NCBI GenBank assembly: GCA_943787745.1
Contig: CALSNJ010000005.1
Coordinates: 172,455-236,454 of the forward strand
Length of the DNA: 64,000 nucleotides
Source of the DNA: an uncultured Alphaproteobacteria bacterium
GTDB lineage: Bacteria > Pseudomonadota > Alphaproteobacteria > UBA6615
Direction: 5' to 3'
A program made the position numbers and the translations under genes. Shown piece by piece: positions 1-6,654 of this stretch. The stretch's first letter is position 1; each line of letters starts with the position of its first letter. Under the pieces are notes generated by a model, which had not been told where the DNA came from, searched no databases, and saw only the letters and a list, made by a program, of their open reading frames with translations.

Positions 1-921
1 ACGAGACAAGGTGTCCTGGCTCGGGTCCGGATTGACCTTGTCTGTCCGGGCCACCCGATAGAGGAAGCTGGCGAGATCAGCGAGAGAGAGTATCGAAGTT
101 CCATAGTCCCGCCCGGATATACGGCGATCCATTATGTCGTGCAGTGATGCGCTGTTTTGCCCGATTTTCCCGACATCAATTTCCGGAAGCTGGATAGGCG
201 TGCCTAACATGTCCGGTTTCAATGCGGGTGGTGAGGGCATCACATCCTTGAACCGGTAGGTGGCGCCGGGCGTGGTGTCATCGAAGTTGAAGCGGCTCAT
301 TTCGTGCATAAGTTTGTCATGAAACTGCCAGGTCTTCCGGGCGGGAGATTCGGTTGCTGAGGCATCTTCCAGAAATCCGAAACGCCAAAGTGCGGCGCCA
401 AAAGCCCGGGTGACCTCGTCTTCCGGGGTTTCTGACAGGTCACCAAGCAGGGCTATGGCGCGGCTGGAGAGAATCATCCGGCCGCGCGATTCCGCTGACT
501 CGAGGATCATGTCCTCGCCATCGCGCCGCAACCAGGCAAAGCGGGGGAATGCGAAATTTTGCGGGGGTGTTTCAGTTTCGTTCGGACCAAACTGGCGATC
601 TTGGCTCGAGATCCGCACGATACTCTCACCGTCGAGCGTGATGTCCCATTTGAGAAGGCGTCCGTAGCAAAACCGGCCGAGATAGTAGTCGATTGTCTCA
701 GTCGCATTCGAGTTGTCACCCACGCCGGCGTTGGTGATGAGGTTTTGGCGGGTCGTGCCTGTACCGTCGAGCAACATCAGTGCTTCGGCGCAATGTGTAT
801 CCGGTGCGGCAAAGGTAATGGGCGTGAAATTCAAGCGTTGAATTGCGAGATTGTCACCCTCGCGATCCATTCTTTCGACGAGCGGCGAGAAACGGTGACG
901 AATTTCGATCCGCTCCGTCAC
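1..921 (-). CDS. SagB-type dehydrogenase (azoline oxidase-like), partial, runs off left edge
   Basis: The 307 codons present are the N-terminal part of a SagB/ThcOx-type protein of the nitroreductase fold. In thiazole/oxazole-modified peptide (TOMM) pathways, such flavoproteins oxidise azolines to azoles. Seen here: a WQFHDKLMHEMSR segment followed by GATYRF and a Pro-rich linker, then DRRISGRDYG and SLADLASFLYRVAR near residues 265-290, which match the start of the SagB dehydrogenase domain. The FMN-binding core lies beyond the window. The start is uncertain: GTG at 930 or GTG at 921. I prefer 921 because its GTGA overlaps the stop of a 23-codon reading frame with a good ribosome site. No YcaO cyclase is visible, so a role in peptide modification is inference. 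It is divergent from an AurF-like oxygenase. Confidence 0.75.
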   Translation of the reverse strand, partial: MTERIEIRHRFSPLVERMDREGDNLAIQRLNFTPITFAAPDTHCAEALMLLDGTGTTRQNLITNAGVGDNSNATETIDYYLGRFCYGRLLKWDITLDGESIVRISSQDRQFGPNETETPPQNFAFPRFAWLRRDGEDMILESAESRGRMILSSRAIALLGDLSETPEDEVTRAFGAALWRFGFLEDASATESPARKTWQFHDKLMHEMSRFNFDDTTPGATYRFKDVMPSPPALKPDMLGTPIQLPEIDVGKIGQNSASLHDIMDRRISGRDYGTSILSLADLASFLYRVARTDKVNPDPSQDTLSR

Positions 922-989
922 GATGCGCACCGCATGTCGCTGGTGTGAGTTTGGACAGTGGTTGAATCGAAGTTGATGTACGGTGGCAT
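918..989 (-). CDS. Possible 23-residue peptide coupled to the SagB-like gene
   Basis: A short reading frame begins with ATG at 989, six bases after AAGGA (1000-996), and its TGA overlaps the GTG of the SagB-like gene as GTGA. The peptide starts MPPYINFDSTT and ends DMRCAS. Eight of its 23 residues are Ser, Thr or Cys, the residues that TOMM enzymes heterocyclise. It could be a very short precursor peptide, or simply a leader that couples translation into the dehydrogenase gene. It is too short to judge by composition alone. Confidence 0.3.
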   Translation of the reverse strand: MPPYINFDSTTVQTHTSDMRCAS

Positions 990-1124
990 AGGGGTTCCTT
1001 CAGCCTGTCGCAGGCTTTATCGAGCAGATGCGTCGACCTGAGAAGAAAAGGTTTGTATACCAATGTTAGGAGGTCAATACTCGTCTGGCCTATTTTGAAT
1101 TTTTGCCTGTCGCTGGAGCTGTTT

Positions 1125-2117
1125 GTGCCAAAAACCACGAAAAAATCACCTGACCTTGATCGTTTTTCCAAAAACTATCTGCGGCAATGGAACAAACGCG
1201 CAACGGTGCGGAGCACTGAGCCCTACACCATTCGAGAATCCGACACGCGCAGCTATACCATTCCCGAAACGATGCAGCCGCTGGCCAACGAGCCTGAAGT
1301 CCGGGCGTTGGGTAAGGCGGCGGTGCGGACACTCGAACTCCAGACATTTCACAACTTTCTTGATGATATCGCGCGGGGCGAAATCGATGGTGTGACAGCA
1401 ATGTGTGGTCGACTTGCCAATGATGAGTTTTCGGTCAGCTTTCCTGATTCAGCGCGTCAGGTGGCCCTGACTGTGGCCACGGATGAGGCCTATCACGCCT
1501 TTGTCGCGCGCGAATATATGAAAGAGATCGAAACCGTGCTCGGCGTCGAACCGGTTGGCGTGCCACCGAAGAGTTCGGCCGTCGATTGTGCGCTCGAGTG
1601 GGTCGAAACGAAGGCGCCGGACGCGCTGAAGCACGATTTCTGGGTCATAACCCTGTGTTTCGCCGAACATCTGATCACCCATGAATTGCTGGATTTCAAA
1701 CGGGATTCGGAACCGGGAAATGCCTTTCACCACGTTCTCTCTGAACACCTGACGGATGAAGGGCGTCACCAGATCTTTTTTGAGGAAGTGCTTCGGCATT
1801 TCTGGAAGGGTCTCACCGAAAAACGGCGAAAGCAGATCGGAAAAGTGCTTCCCGATTTTCTGGCCGCATTCCACTTTGGCTGGTTTCCCGGAATAGTTGA
1901 TTGGAACAAGGCCGCACTTCGGGGACTTGGTTTTAAGCCCAAGCAGGCAGAGCGCATTGTCAAGCAGTGCTACACGCGCCTGTACGAGGAAAGCAGCAAG
2001 AAGAAGTACGATTCACCGACCGTGGCACATAGTGAATCCTTGATGGTGCGCTCCGAACTTCTGGCCCATGCGCCGACCCGCAAGCTTTTGGTTGATGCGG
2101 AGTGGGTCCGGCCGTAA
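1125..2117 (+). CDS. AurF-like diiron oxygenase family protein
   Basis: The protein of 330 residues resembles the diiron N-oxygenase family typified by AurF, helical-bundle enzymes that use a carboxylate-bridged diiron centre, classically to oxidise arylamines. The sequence shows two spaced iron-ligand motifs, DEAYH near residue 125 and DEGRH near residue 215, plus an acidic helix (CFAEHLITHELLDF) between them. The reading frame is open from a TTG at 1053, but GTG at 1125 is preceded at good spacing by GGAG and gives the usual hydrophilic N-terminus. It is divergent from the SagB-like gene, so a joint role in maturing a peptide or small molecule is possible, but no substrate can be read from the sequence. 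Confidence 0.7.
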   Translation: MPKTTKKSPDLDRFSKNYLRQWNKRATVRSTEPYTIRESDTRSYTIPETMQPLANEPEVRALGKAAVRTLELQTFHNFLDDIARGEIDGVTAMCGRLANDEFSVSFPDSARQVALTVATDEAYHAFVAREYMKEIETVLGVEPVGVPPKSSAVDCALEWVETKAPDALKHDFWVITLCFAEHLITHELLDFKRDSEPGNAFHHVLSEHLTDEGRHQIFFEEVLRHFWKGLTEKRRKQIGKVLPDFLAAFHFGWFPGIVDWNKAALRGLGFKPKQAERIVKQCYTRLYEESSKKKYDSPTVAHSESLMVRSELLAHAPTRKLLVDAEWVRP

Positions 2118-2151
2118 TTTTTTGCAGCGGGTGTCCCGGGGGTGGGGGCGC

Positions 2152-2358
2152 TCAATTGTTGAGCATTGCCATCGCCGCCTGACGATCCGTGGACTTGAGT
2201 GCCAGAAACAGTTTGCGGGCTTTTGCGATATCCTGTTTGGAGCCACCGTCCGAAGCTGCCTTGAGGGCCAGCGTCGTTGGATGATCTGCGCCACAGATGA
2301 AGGCGAGGGCCTTGGACAATTGTCCCATCGCCTCACGATCGATAGTTAGGTCTGCCAT
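2152..2358 (-). CDS. Hypothetical 68-residue helical protein
   Basis: A small protein starting MADLTIDREAMGQLSKALA and ending MAMLNN. The start at 2358 is chosen over upstream codons because AGGAG sits about ten bases before it. It is predicted to be mostly helical and soluble, with a single Cys in FICGADHP. I do not recognise a family. It lies tail-to-tail with the diiron oxygenase gene and downstream of the TetR gene on the same strand. It lacks an obvious leader/core split, so I do not call it a RiPP precursor even though the neighbouring SagB-like gene makes that idea tempting. Confidence 0.5.
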   Translation of the reverse strand: MADLTIDREAMGQLSKALAFICGADHPTTLALKAASDGGSKQDIAKARKLFLALKSTDRQAAMAMLNN

Positions 2359-2488
2359 TTGAATGCGTCTCCTGTGGGGCTCGTTGGGACCCGGTGATTG
2401 TTCCAAATTCGGAAAGACTCTGACATATGCCAGCCGATGTATCCGCAAGAACCGAAAGTCGCAACGGGCCGTATTGGGTCGCCAGAAT

Positions 2489-3094
2489 TCAATTCCGCGA
2501 CATCTGGTAAGTTTGTTGATTTAGCAGTGTTCGGCAGGCGATGACCTTTGTCAGCTTGATGTACTGGGACTGTGACCAGCCACAGGTGACGGTAAGCAGT
2601 TCCCATTGGCCAACCGACAGCATGGCCCAGAGAATGTCGGTGGCTTTGCTGATTGTGTAGTCGGAAGACAGGACCCCGTCGTTCCGGAGGGCCTTGATCG
2701 CTGCCTCACATCCCTCCCGGACGGCGTGCATCCGGTCTTCCCAGGCGAGTTTTGCCGCTGCGTCGCTGTCTTGCAGGGCCATAAGTGCGCGGGCGACACC
2801 GTGGATTTCCGGAATATAGTTTCCCCAGGCCTCGATATAGGCGTTCAACCGGTCGATACCGGTTTCGGCGTTCCGGCTTGAGGCCAGGCGCGCCTCGATA
2901 TTCTTCTTTTCATCAATATGGCGCGTGGTCGCGATGAGCAGTTCTGCGCGTGCGGGGAAGTGCAGATAAAGGGCTTGTCTGCTGATGCCTGCGCTCTTGG
3001 CGATATCAGCCATCCGCACCTCCGTGCCGCTTTCGAGCATCTTCCAGGCGGAATCGAGAATCCGGGTTCGGGTGTCGGGCGTTGGTCTTGACAT
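2489..3094 (-). CDS. TetR/AcrR family transcriptional regulator
   Basis: The 201-residue protein has the TetR plan: an N-terminal helix-turn-helix at about residues 26-47 (VRMADIAKSAGISRQALYLHF) and a variable helical ligand-binding domain. It is probably a ligand-relieved repressor. It is divergent from the flavoprotein gene at 3160, and the 65-base gap between them holds three palindromes, one directly abutting its own start codon, which suggests autoregulation and control of the flavoprotein-DUF1772 pair. The ligand is not predictable. The C-terminal end (about residues 150-201) contains AMLSVGQWELLTVTCGWS, typical of a TetR C-terminal helix. Confidence 0.9.
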   Translation of the reverse strand: MSRPTPDTRTRILDSAWKMLESGTEVRMADIAKSAGISRQALYLHFPARAELLIATTRHIDEKKNIEARLASSRNAETGIDRLNAYIEAWGNYIPEIHGVARALMALQDSDAAAKLAWEDRMHAVREGCEAAIKALRNDGVLSSDYTISKATDILWAMLSVGQWELLTVTCGWSQSQYIKLTKVIACRTLLNQQTYQMSRN

Positions 3095-3110
3095 GGTGTA
3101 AAGTTACACC
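3095..3110. promoter_or_regulatory. Palindromic operator abutting the tetR start
   Basis: GGTGTAAAGTTACACC has perfect seven-base arms around a two-base centre and touches the regulator's start codon at 3094. This position suits an autoregulatory TetR operator. Confidence 0.6.
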
Positions 3111-3121
3111 TATTTGACCTC

Positions 3122-3143
3122 GTGTCAATTGACACAGTGTCAA
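3122..3143. promoter_or_regulatory. Overlapping palindromes upstream of the flavoprotein gene
   Basis: Two perfect palindromes overlap: GTGTCAATTGACAC (3122-3135) and TTGACACAGTGTCAA (3129-3143). They lie just before the flavoprotein start at 3160. They share the GTGT..ACAC ends of the palindrome at 3095-3110, as expected of multiple binding sites for one TetR dimer. Confidence 0.6.
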
Positions 3144-3159
3144 GCAAACGGAGATCAAC

Positions 3160-3744
3160 ATGACAAAGCGCGTATTCATATGGGTGGCCCATCCGCGGTC
3201 ACATTCACTGTGCGGCGGGATTGCCGATTCCTATCAGGCCGGAGCTCTGGCGACTGGTGCCGAAGTGCGCCGTATCGATCTGGCCGAGATGTCTTTCGAC
3301 ACGAGCTTTGATGGCTATGGCGAGGATGCCTTGCCACTCGAGCCGGATCTGCTGGCCTGGCAGGACGGTATTTCGTGGGCCGACCATATCCTGATCGTGC
3401 ATCCGTATTGGTGGGGCGCCATGCCGACCCGGGCCAAGGCTGTTCTTGATCGTGCGCTGACACCTGGGTTTGGGTTCCGCTATCACAAGGGGAAAGTGGC
3501 ATGGGACAAGCTGCTGAAAGGCAAGACGGCCGATGCGATCATCACCTCGGACACGCCGCCACTTCTCGATAGCCTGCTTTACAGGCGCCCGGCCCGGCGG
3601 GTCATCCGCAATCAGGTTCTGGGGTTTTGCGGTATCCGCGCGAAACGCGTCATCCAGTTCGGATCGGTCAAGCTTGCCAGCCAGAAGAAGATTGCGGGTT
3701 GGCTGCGGCGCGCGGAACGTATGGGAGCACACGCGGCAGCCTGA
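3160..3744 (+). CDS. NAD(P)H-dependent flavodoxin-fold oxidoreductase (quinone reductase family)
   Basis: The 194-residue protein belongs to the flavodoxin-like NAD(P)H dehydrogenase (quinone) family related to KefF, MdaB and NQO1, which carry FMN or FAD and reduce quinones or other electrophiles by two electrons. Seen: the opening strand and phosphate-binding loop (RVFIWVAHPRSHSLCGG), the segment WADHILIVHPYWWGAMPTRAKAVLDRALTPGFGF carrying the conserved P-x-W-W and KG-x-x-DR-type residues, and FCGIRAKRVIQFGSV near the end. It is divergent from the tetR gene with operators between, so it is likely induced by an electrophile or quinone sensed by that regulator. Confidence 0.85.
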   Translation: MTKRVFIWVAHPRSHSLCGGIADSYQAGALATGAEVRRIDLAEMSFDTSFDGYGEDALPLEPDLLAWQDGISWADHILIVHPYWWGAMPTRAKAVLDRALTPGFGFRYHKGKVAWDKLLKGKTADAIITSDTPPLLDSLLYRRPARRVIRNQVLGFCGIRAKRVIQFGSVKLASQKKIAGWLRRAERMGAHAAA

Positions 3745-3793
3745 TGTTCTTGATCTCTAACCAGAATTTCCAGAGTTTTCGAGGAGAAAGAAA

Positions 3794-4288
3794 TTGATAA
3801 CGGATATTGTTTTGTTGGCGAGCGTGATCGCTGCGGTTTCGGCGGGTCTTGTGGCCGGGGTTTTCCTCACCTTCTCGGACTTTCTGATGAAAGCGCTGAT
3901 GGCCGCGCAGCCGTCCGGCAGTATTCAGGTCATGCAGATAATCAACCGCAAGGTCTATGGGTCTGTTTTTCTGGTGTTGCTTTTGGGACTCGCCGCTCTT
4001 TGCGCGTTGCTGATCGTCTATGCACTGGTTGCCGCACCGCCATCGGCTGCGCGCTGGTTGGGCGCAGGTGGTGCGATCTATCTGATCGGAGTGTTTCTCG
4101 TCACGGTGTTGTGCAATGTGCCCATGAACAAGCGACTTGATATCGTCCAGCCTGAAAGTTTGGCCGCTGCACTTTACTGGTCAAACTACGCGCAATTATG
4201 GACACGCTGGAACCATGTCCGCACGCTTGCATCAGCGGGAGCTGCCTTGTGCTTTCTGATTGCAGGCCTGATGCTCATCCGCGCCTGA
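3794..4288 (+). CDS. DUF1772 (anthrone oxygenase-like) membrane protein
   Basis: The 164-residue protein has four hydrophobic segments and the DUF1772 pattern: an N-terminal helix with FLTFSDFLMKAL, a mid-protein INRKVY, a VLCNVPMNKRLD motif and a C-terminal W..WNHVRTLAS motif. The fold is shared with fungal anthrone oxygenases, but bacterial members are mostly uncharacterised. The start is TTG at 3794, justified by GGAGAAAG directly upstream. It sits 49 bases after the flavoprotein gene in the same direction and is probably cotranscribed under the TetR control. Confidence 0.8.
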   Translation: MITDIVLLASVIAAVSAGLVAGVFLTFSDFLMKALMAAQPSGSIQVMQIINRKVYGSVFLVLLLGLAALCALLIVYALVAAPPSAARWLGAGGAIYLIGVFLVTVLCNVPMNKRLDIVQPESLAAALYWSNYAQLWTRWNHVRTLASAGAALCFLIAGLMLIRA

Positions 4289-4330
4289 GGGTTCTGGCAA
4301 AGCGTTCCGTCGAAAGGGGATTGCTGGGAT

Positions 4331-4987
4331 CTACAGAAGGATCCAGCCATAGATCGCGGTGATTGCCAGTGTGTAGGCGGCCAGCAGAACCACGTTGATG
4401 GGTTTTCCCGAGAGCTTGGGCGTTGAAATCTGTGACACGTTCAAGGCTGCAAGTCCCAGTCCGGCTGCATAAAGAATGACGGCAAAAACCTCCGGACTGA
4501 ACAAGCCCTCAAACAGGAACAGGAAAACAAGAGCGATGCTGTTGTTGTCAATTGCCAACCCTGTGTATTTCGATCCGCCGGCAAGGCCAAAAGTGCTGAA
4601 ATAGCTCAGCCTGATGGCGCCGGCGGCCAGCATAAGAAATGCACCCGGCAGGAATACGGGATCGAATTCCCCGTAGCTGAGCAGCAGCAGAGCCGGCGTG
4701 ACGCCGTAGCTCACGATATCTATCAGAACATCGAGTTGCCCGCCGAACCGCCCGTCTGACCCGGTTCGCCCTTTCATCCTGCGTGCGATCAGGCCGTCGG
4801 CCCAGTCGAAGGCGACAGCCCAGATCATGCCGATCATGGCGGCCGGAAAGAGGCCCAGGACGATGAAATATATCGCAATAACGGTACACAGAAGCCCGGC
4901 AAGTGAACAAATATTAGGAATATCCCAAGCATAAGAGATGATAATTTTATTTTGTTCTATTTCAGGTTTTATTTTTTGCGGTGTCAT
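4331..4987 (-). CDS. CDP-alcohol phosphatidyltransferase family membrane enzyme
   Basis: The 218-residue integral membrane protein carries the family signature DG-x2-AR-x(n)-G-x3-D-x3-D as DWADGLIARR followed by GGQLDVLIDIVSYG (about residues 80-115). These Asp residues bind the two metals and CDP group. The family transfers a phosphoalcohol from a CDP-linked donor, as in phospholipid head-group synthesis. The text after the motif resembles phosphatidylserine synthase PssA more than choline/ethanolamine transferases, but the substrate cannot be fixed. It is divergent from a cytidylyltransferase gene across 82 very AT-rich bases, which suggests that the two act on one CDP-activated compound. 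Confidence 0.85.
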   Translation of the reverse strand: MTPQKIKPEIEQNKIIISYAWDIPNICSLAGLLCTVIAIYFIVLGLFPAAMIGMIWAVAFDWADGLIARRMKGRTGSDGRFGGQLDVLIDIVSYGVTPALLLLSYGEFDPVFLPGAFLMLAAGAIRLSYFSTFGLAGGSKYTGLAIDNNSIALVFLFLFEGLFSPEVFAVILYAAGLGLAALNVSQISTPKLSGKPINVVLLAAYTLAITAIYGWILL

Positions 4988-5069
4988 AAATATCTCTATT
5001 GGGGTGTATCAAATATCTAATATTTAGTTTATATAATAAAATATAATAATATGAGAGATAATAATATTA
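4988..5069. promoter_or_regulatory. AT-rich divergent promoter region
   Basis: The gap between the phosphotransferase and the cytidylyltransferase is almost entirely A and T, in sharp contrast to both flanks, with many TATAAT-like words on both strands (for example TATAATAA repeats at 5031-5050). Shared divergent promoters are expected here. I cannot pick single -35/-10 pairs with confidence. Confidence 0.5.
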
Positions 5070-5501
5070 ATGAATATTTATACCGTTGGTACGTTTGACC
5101 TGTTGCATGTGGGCCATTTGGCCTTGCTAAACCACTGTAAAAGCTTGGGTGATATGGTCGCCGTGGGCGTCGCCTCTGATGAGGTTGTCAACCTCTACAA
5201 GCCCCATGTCCCTGTGATTCCACTCGATCAACGCATGGAAATGCTGGAAGCCTTGGAGTGCGTCGACATCGTGCGCCCGTATTATGAACTTGAGTATGTC
5301 TCGGGCTGTAAGGCTGTGGACGCGGATGTTTTTGTGACCGGCGAGGACTGGGGCCGCAAGCGCCACAATCTCGATGTGGAAGCCTATTTGCGCATTGCGG
5401 GAAAGAAAATTGTGCAGGTTCGCTACAATTCCCGAACGTCTTCGACGAACATCAAGCAAACAGCCCAGGCCCACACGCGCGCGCATCTGCAGGCCGCCTA
5501 G
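5070..5501 (+). CDS. Cytidylyltransferase family protein (TagD-like nucleotidyltransferase)
   Basis: The 143-residue protein is a small nucleotidyltransferase of the HxGH superfamily, like glycerol-3-phosphate and ethanolamine-phosphate cytidylyltransferases. It would make a CDP-alcohol from CTP and a phosphoalcohol. Seen: GTFDLLHVGH at residues 7-16, TGEDWG at about 90, and RTSSTNIK near the end, equivalent to the family's R-T-x-G-I-S-T-T motif. The length fits single-domain family members. It pairs divergently with a CDP-alcohol phosphotransferase and is followed 49 bases later by the SET gene. The accepted alcohol is unknown. Confidence 0.85.
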   Translation: MNIYTVGTFDLLHVGHLALLNHCKSLGDMVAVGVASDEVVNLYKPHVPVIPLDQRMEMLEALECVDIVRPYYELEYVSGCKAVDADVFVTGEDWGRKRHNLDVEAYLRIAGKKIVQVRYNSRTSSTNIKQTAQAHTRAHLQAA

Positions 5502-5550
5502 GTTTTTAGAAATCCAGATTCAGCCAGAATCCAATTTGAAGGAGTGACGG

Positions 5551-6102
5551 ATGACCCCGGGTATTGAACTCAGGACGACGGATATGAAGGGCGACGGTGT
5601 GTTCACGACCAAGCCGTTCGTGGCAGGGGACACGGTCTTGGTGGGCCGCATTGAAAAGAGGCTCGCGAAAAATCATTCCCATGCCTCACAGATTGGCGAG
5701 AACCAATTTGTTCTTCATGCGGGTCTCACCAGCAAGTTCAATCATTCCTGTGACCCCAATTGCGGAATCCGGATTAACGCGCAGGGCGGGCATGATTTTG
5801 TCGCGATGGGGGCGATCGCGGCGGATGAGGAAGTCACCTTCGACTACGCGATGCGTAACTACAGCATCGATCACTTTCCAGAATGCTGCACATGCGGTGA
5901 AAAGGCCTGCCGTGGTTCTGTGACGGGCTGGCAGGAATTGCCGCAAGCCCGCAAGGACCATTACGCGGGGTTTGTCGCGCCCTACCTGACCGAGATGGAT
6001 GCAAAGTTGCGCGCCCGTCGCAAATTTGAGAACAGACCTCCCGAAAATGGTCCCGCTACATCGACCGAAACCTCCCACGATGCTACGTTGCTGGATTATT
6101 GA
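5551..6102 (+). CDS. SET-domain protein (putative protein lysine methyltransferase)
   Basis: The 183-residue protein has a complete small SET domain: GDGVFTTKPFVAGDTV at the start, the cofactor motif FNHSCDPNCGI around residues 67-77, and the catalytic-pocket motif EEVTFDYAM around 96-104. A Cys-rich CCTCGEKACRG follows, like a post-SET zinc site, completed by the Cys in the NHSCDPNC region. SET enzymes transfer methyl from S-adenosylmethionine to protein lysines. Bacterial examples are sporadic and often horizontally acquired, and the substrate is unknown. The strong upstream GAAGGAG supports the ATG at 5551. The C-terminal 30 residues look disordered. Confidence 0.85.
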   Translation: MTPGIELRTTDMKGDGVFTTKPFVAGDTVLVGRIEKRLAKNHSHASQIGENQFVLHAGLTSKFNHSCDPNCGIRINAQGGHDFVAMGAIAADEEVTFDYAMRNYSIDHFPECCTCGEKACRGSVTGWQELPQARKDHYAGFVAPYLTEMDAKLRARRKFENRPPENGPATSTETSHDATLLDY

Positions 6103-6163
6103 GCTCTAGCCATTCTCTGGCCGGGGCGATCAATTAATCACGACTGTGGCCGAGGAGAAGACA

Positions 6164-6538
6164 ATGTTTTCGCACATCATGATCGGGGGGGATGACCTCT
6201 CTGTAGCAAAGAAGTTCTATGACGCGGCCCTTGGTGCTGTCGGCGTGCCTGAAGGTACGTTGGATCCCAAAGGGCGGTTGTTCTATCGCACGCCCACCGG
6301 CGTTTTTGCCGTCTCAGTACCGATCAATGGCGAGCCGACGACGGGTGCGAATGGCGGGACCATTGGTTTTGCCTGTGACAGTCCGGAAATGGCGGATGCC
6401 TGGCACGCAGCCGGGGCGGCGAACGGCGGCACGCCCTGCGAAGACCCTCCCGGTTGGCGCGAGGGCGCGGCAGGCAAGGTCTATCTGGCCTATCTGTTTG
6501 ACCCTTTCGGCAACAAACTCTGCGCGTTGCACCGCTAG
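6164..6538 (+). CDS. VOC (glyoxalase/bleomycin-resistance) family protein
   Basis: The 124-residue protein is a single vicinal-oxygen-chelate domain made of two beta-alpha-beta-beta-beta units: FSHIMIGGDDLSVAKKFYDAAL at the start and KVYLAYLFDPFGNKLCALH at the end. Such domains bind a metal or a ligand; functions range from lyases and dioxygenases to antibiotic sequestration, and nothing here selects one. I use ATG at 6164, not GTG at 6146, because GAGGAG is placed six bases before it. It is a stand-alone gene between the SET gene and the SGNH pair. Confidence 0.8.
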   Translation: MFSHIMIGGDDLSVAKKFYDAALGAVGVPEGTLDPKGRLFYRTPTGVFAVSVPINGEPTTGANGGTIGFACDSPEMADAWHAAGAANGGTPCEDPPGWREGAAGKVYLAYLFDPFGNKLCALHR

Positions 6539-6654
6539 GCGCGTTCTCTGATACGTGATTGTCGCCGACAAATTCTTGTTCTGCGTCTTGTAGAGACGTC
6601 TGACATGGTGGGTTTGTCGGCGACCAGCGGTCTTAAAATCTCAGCGAGATAGTT

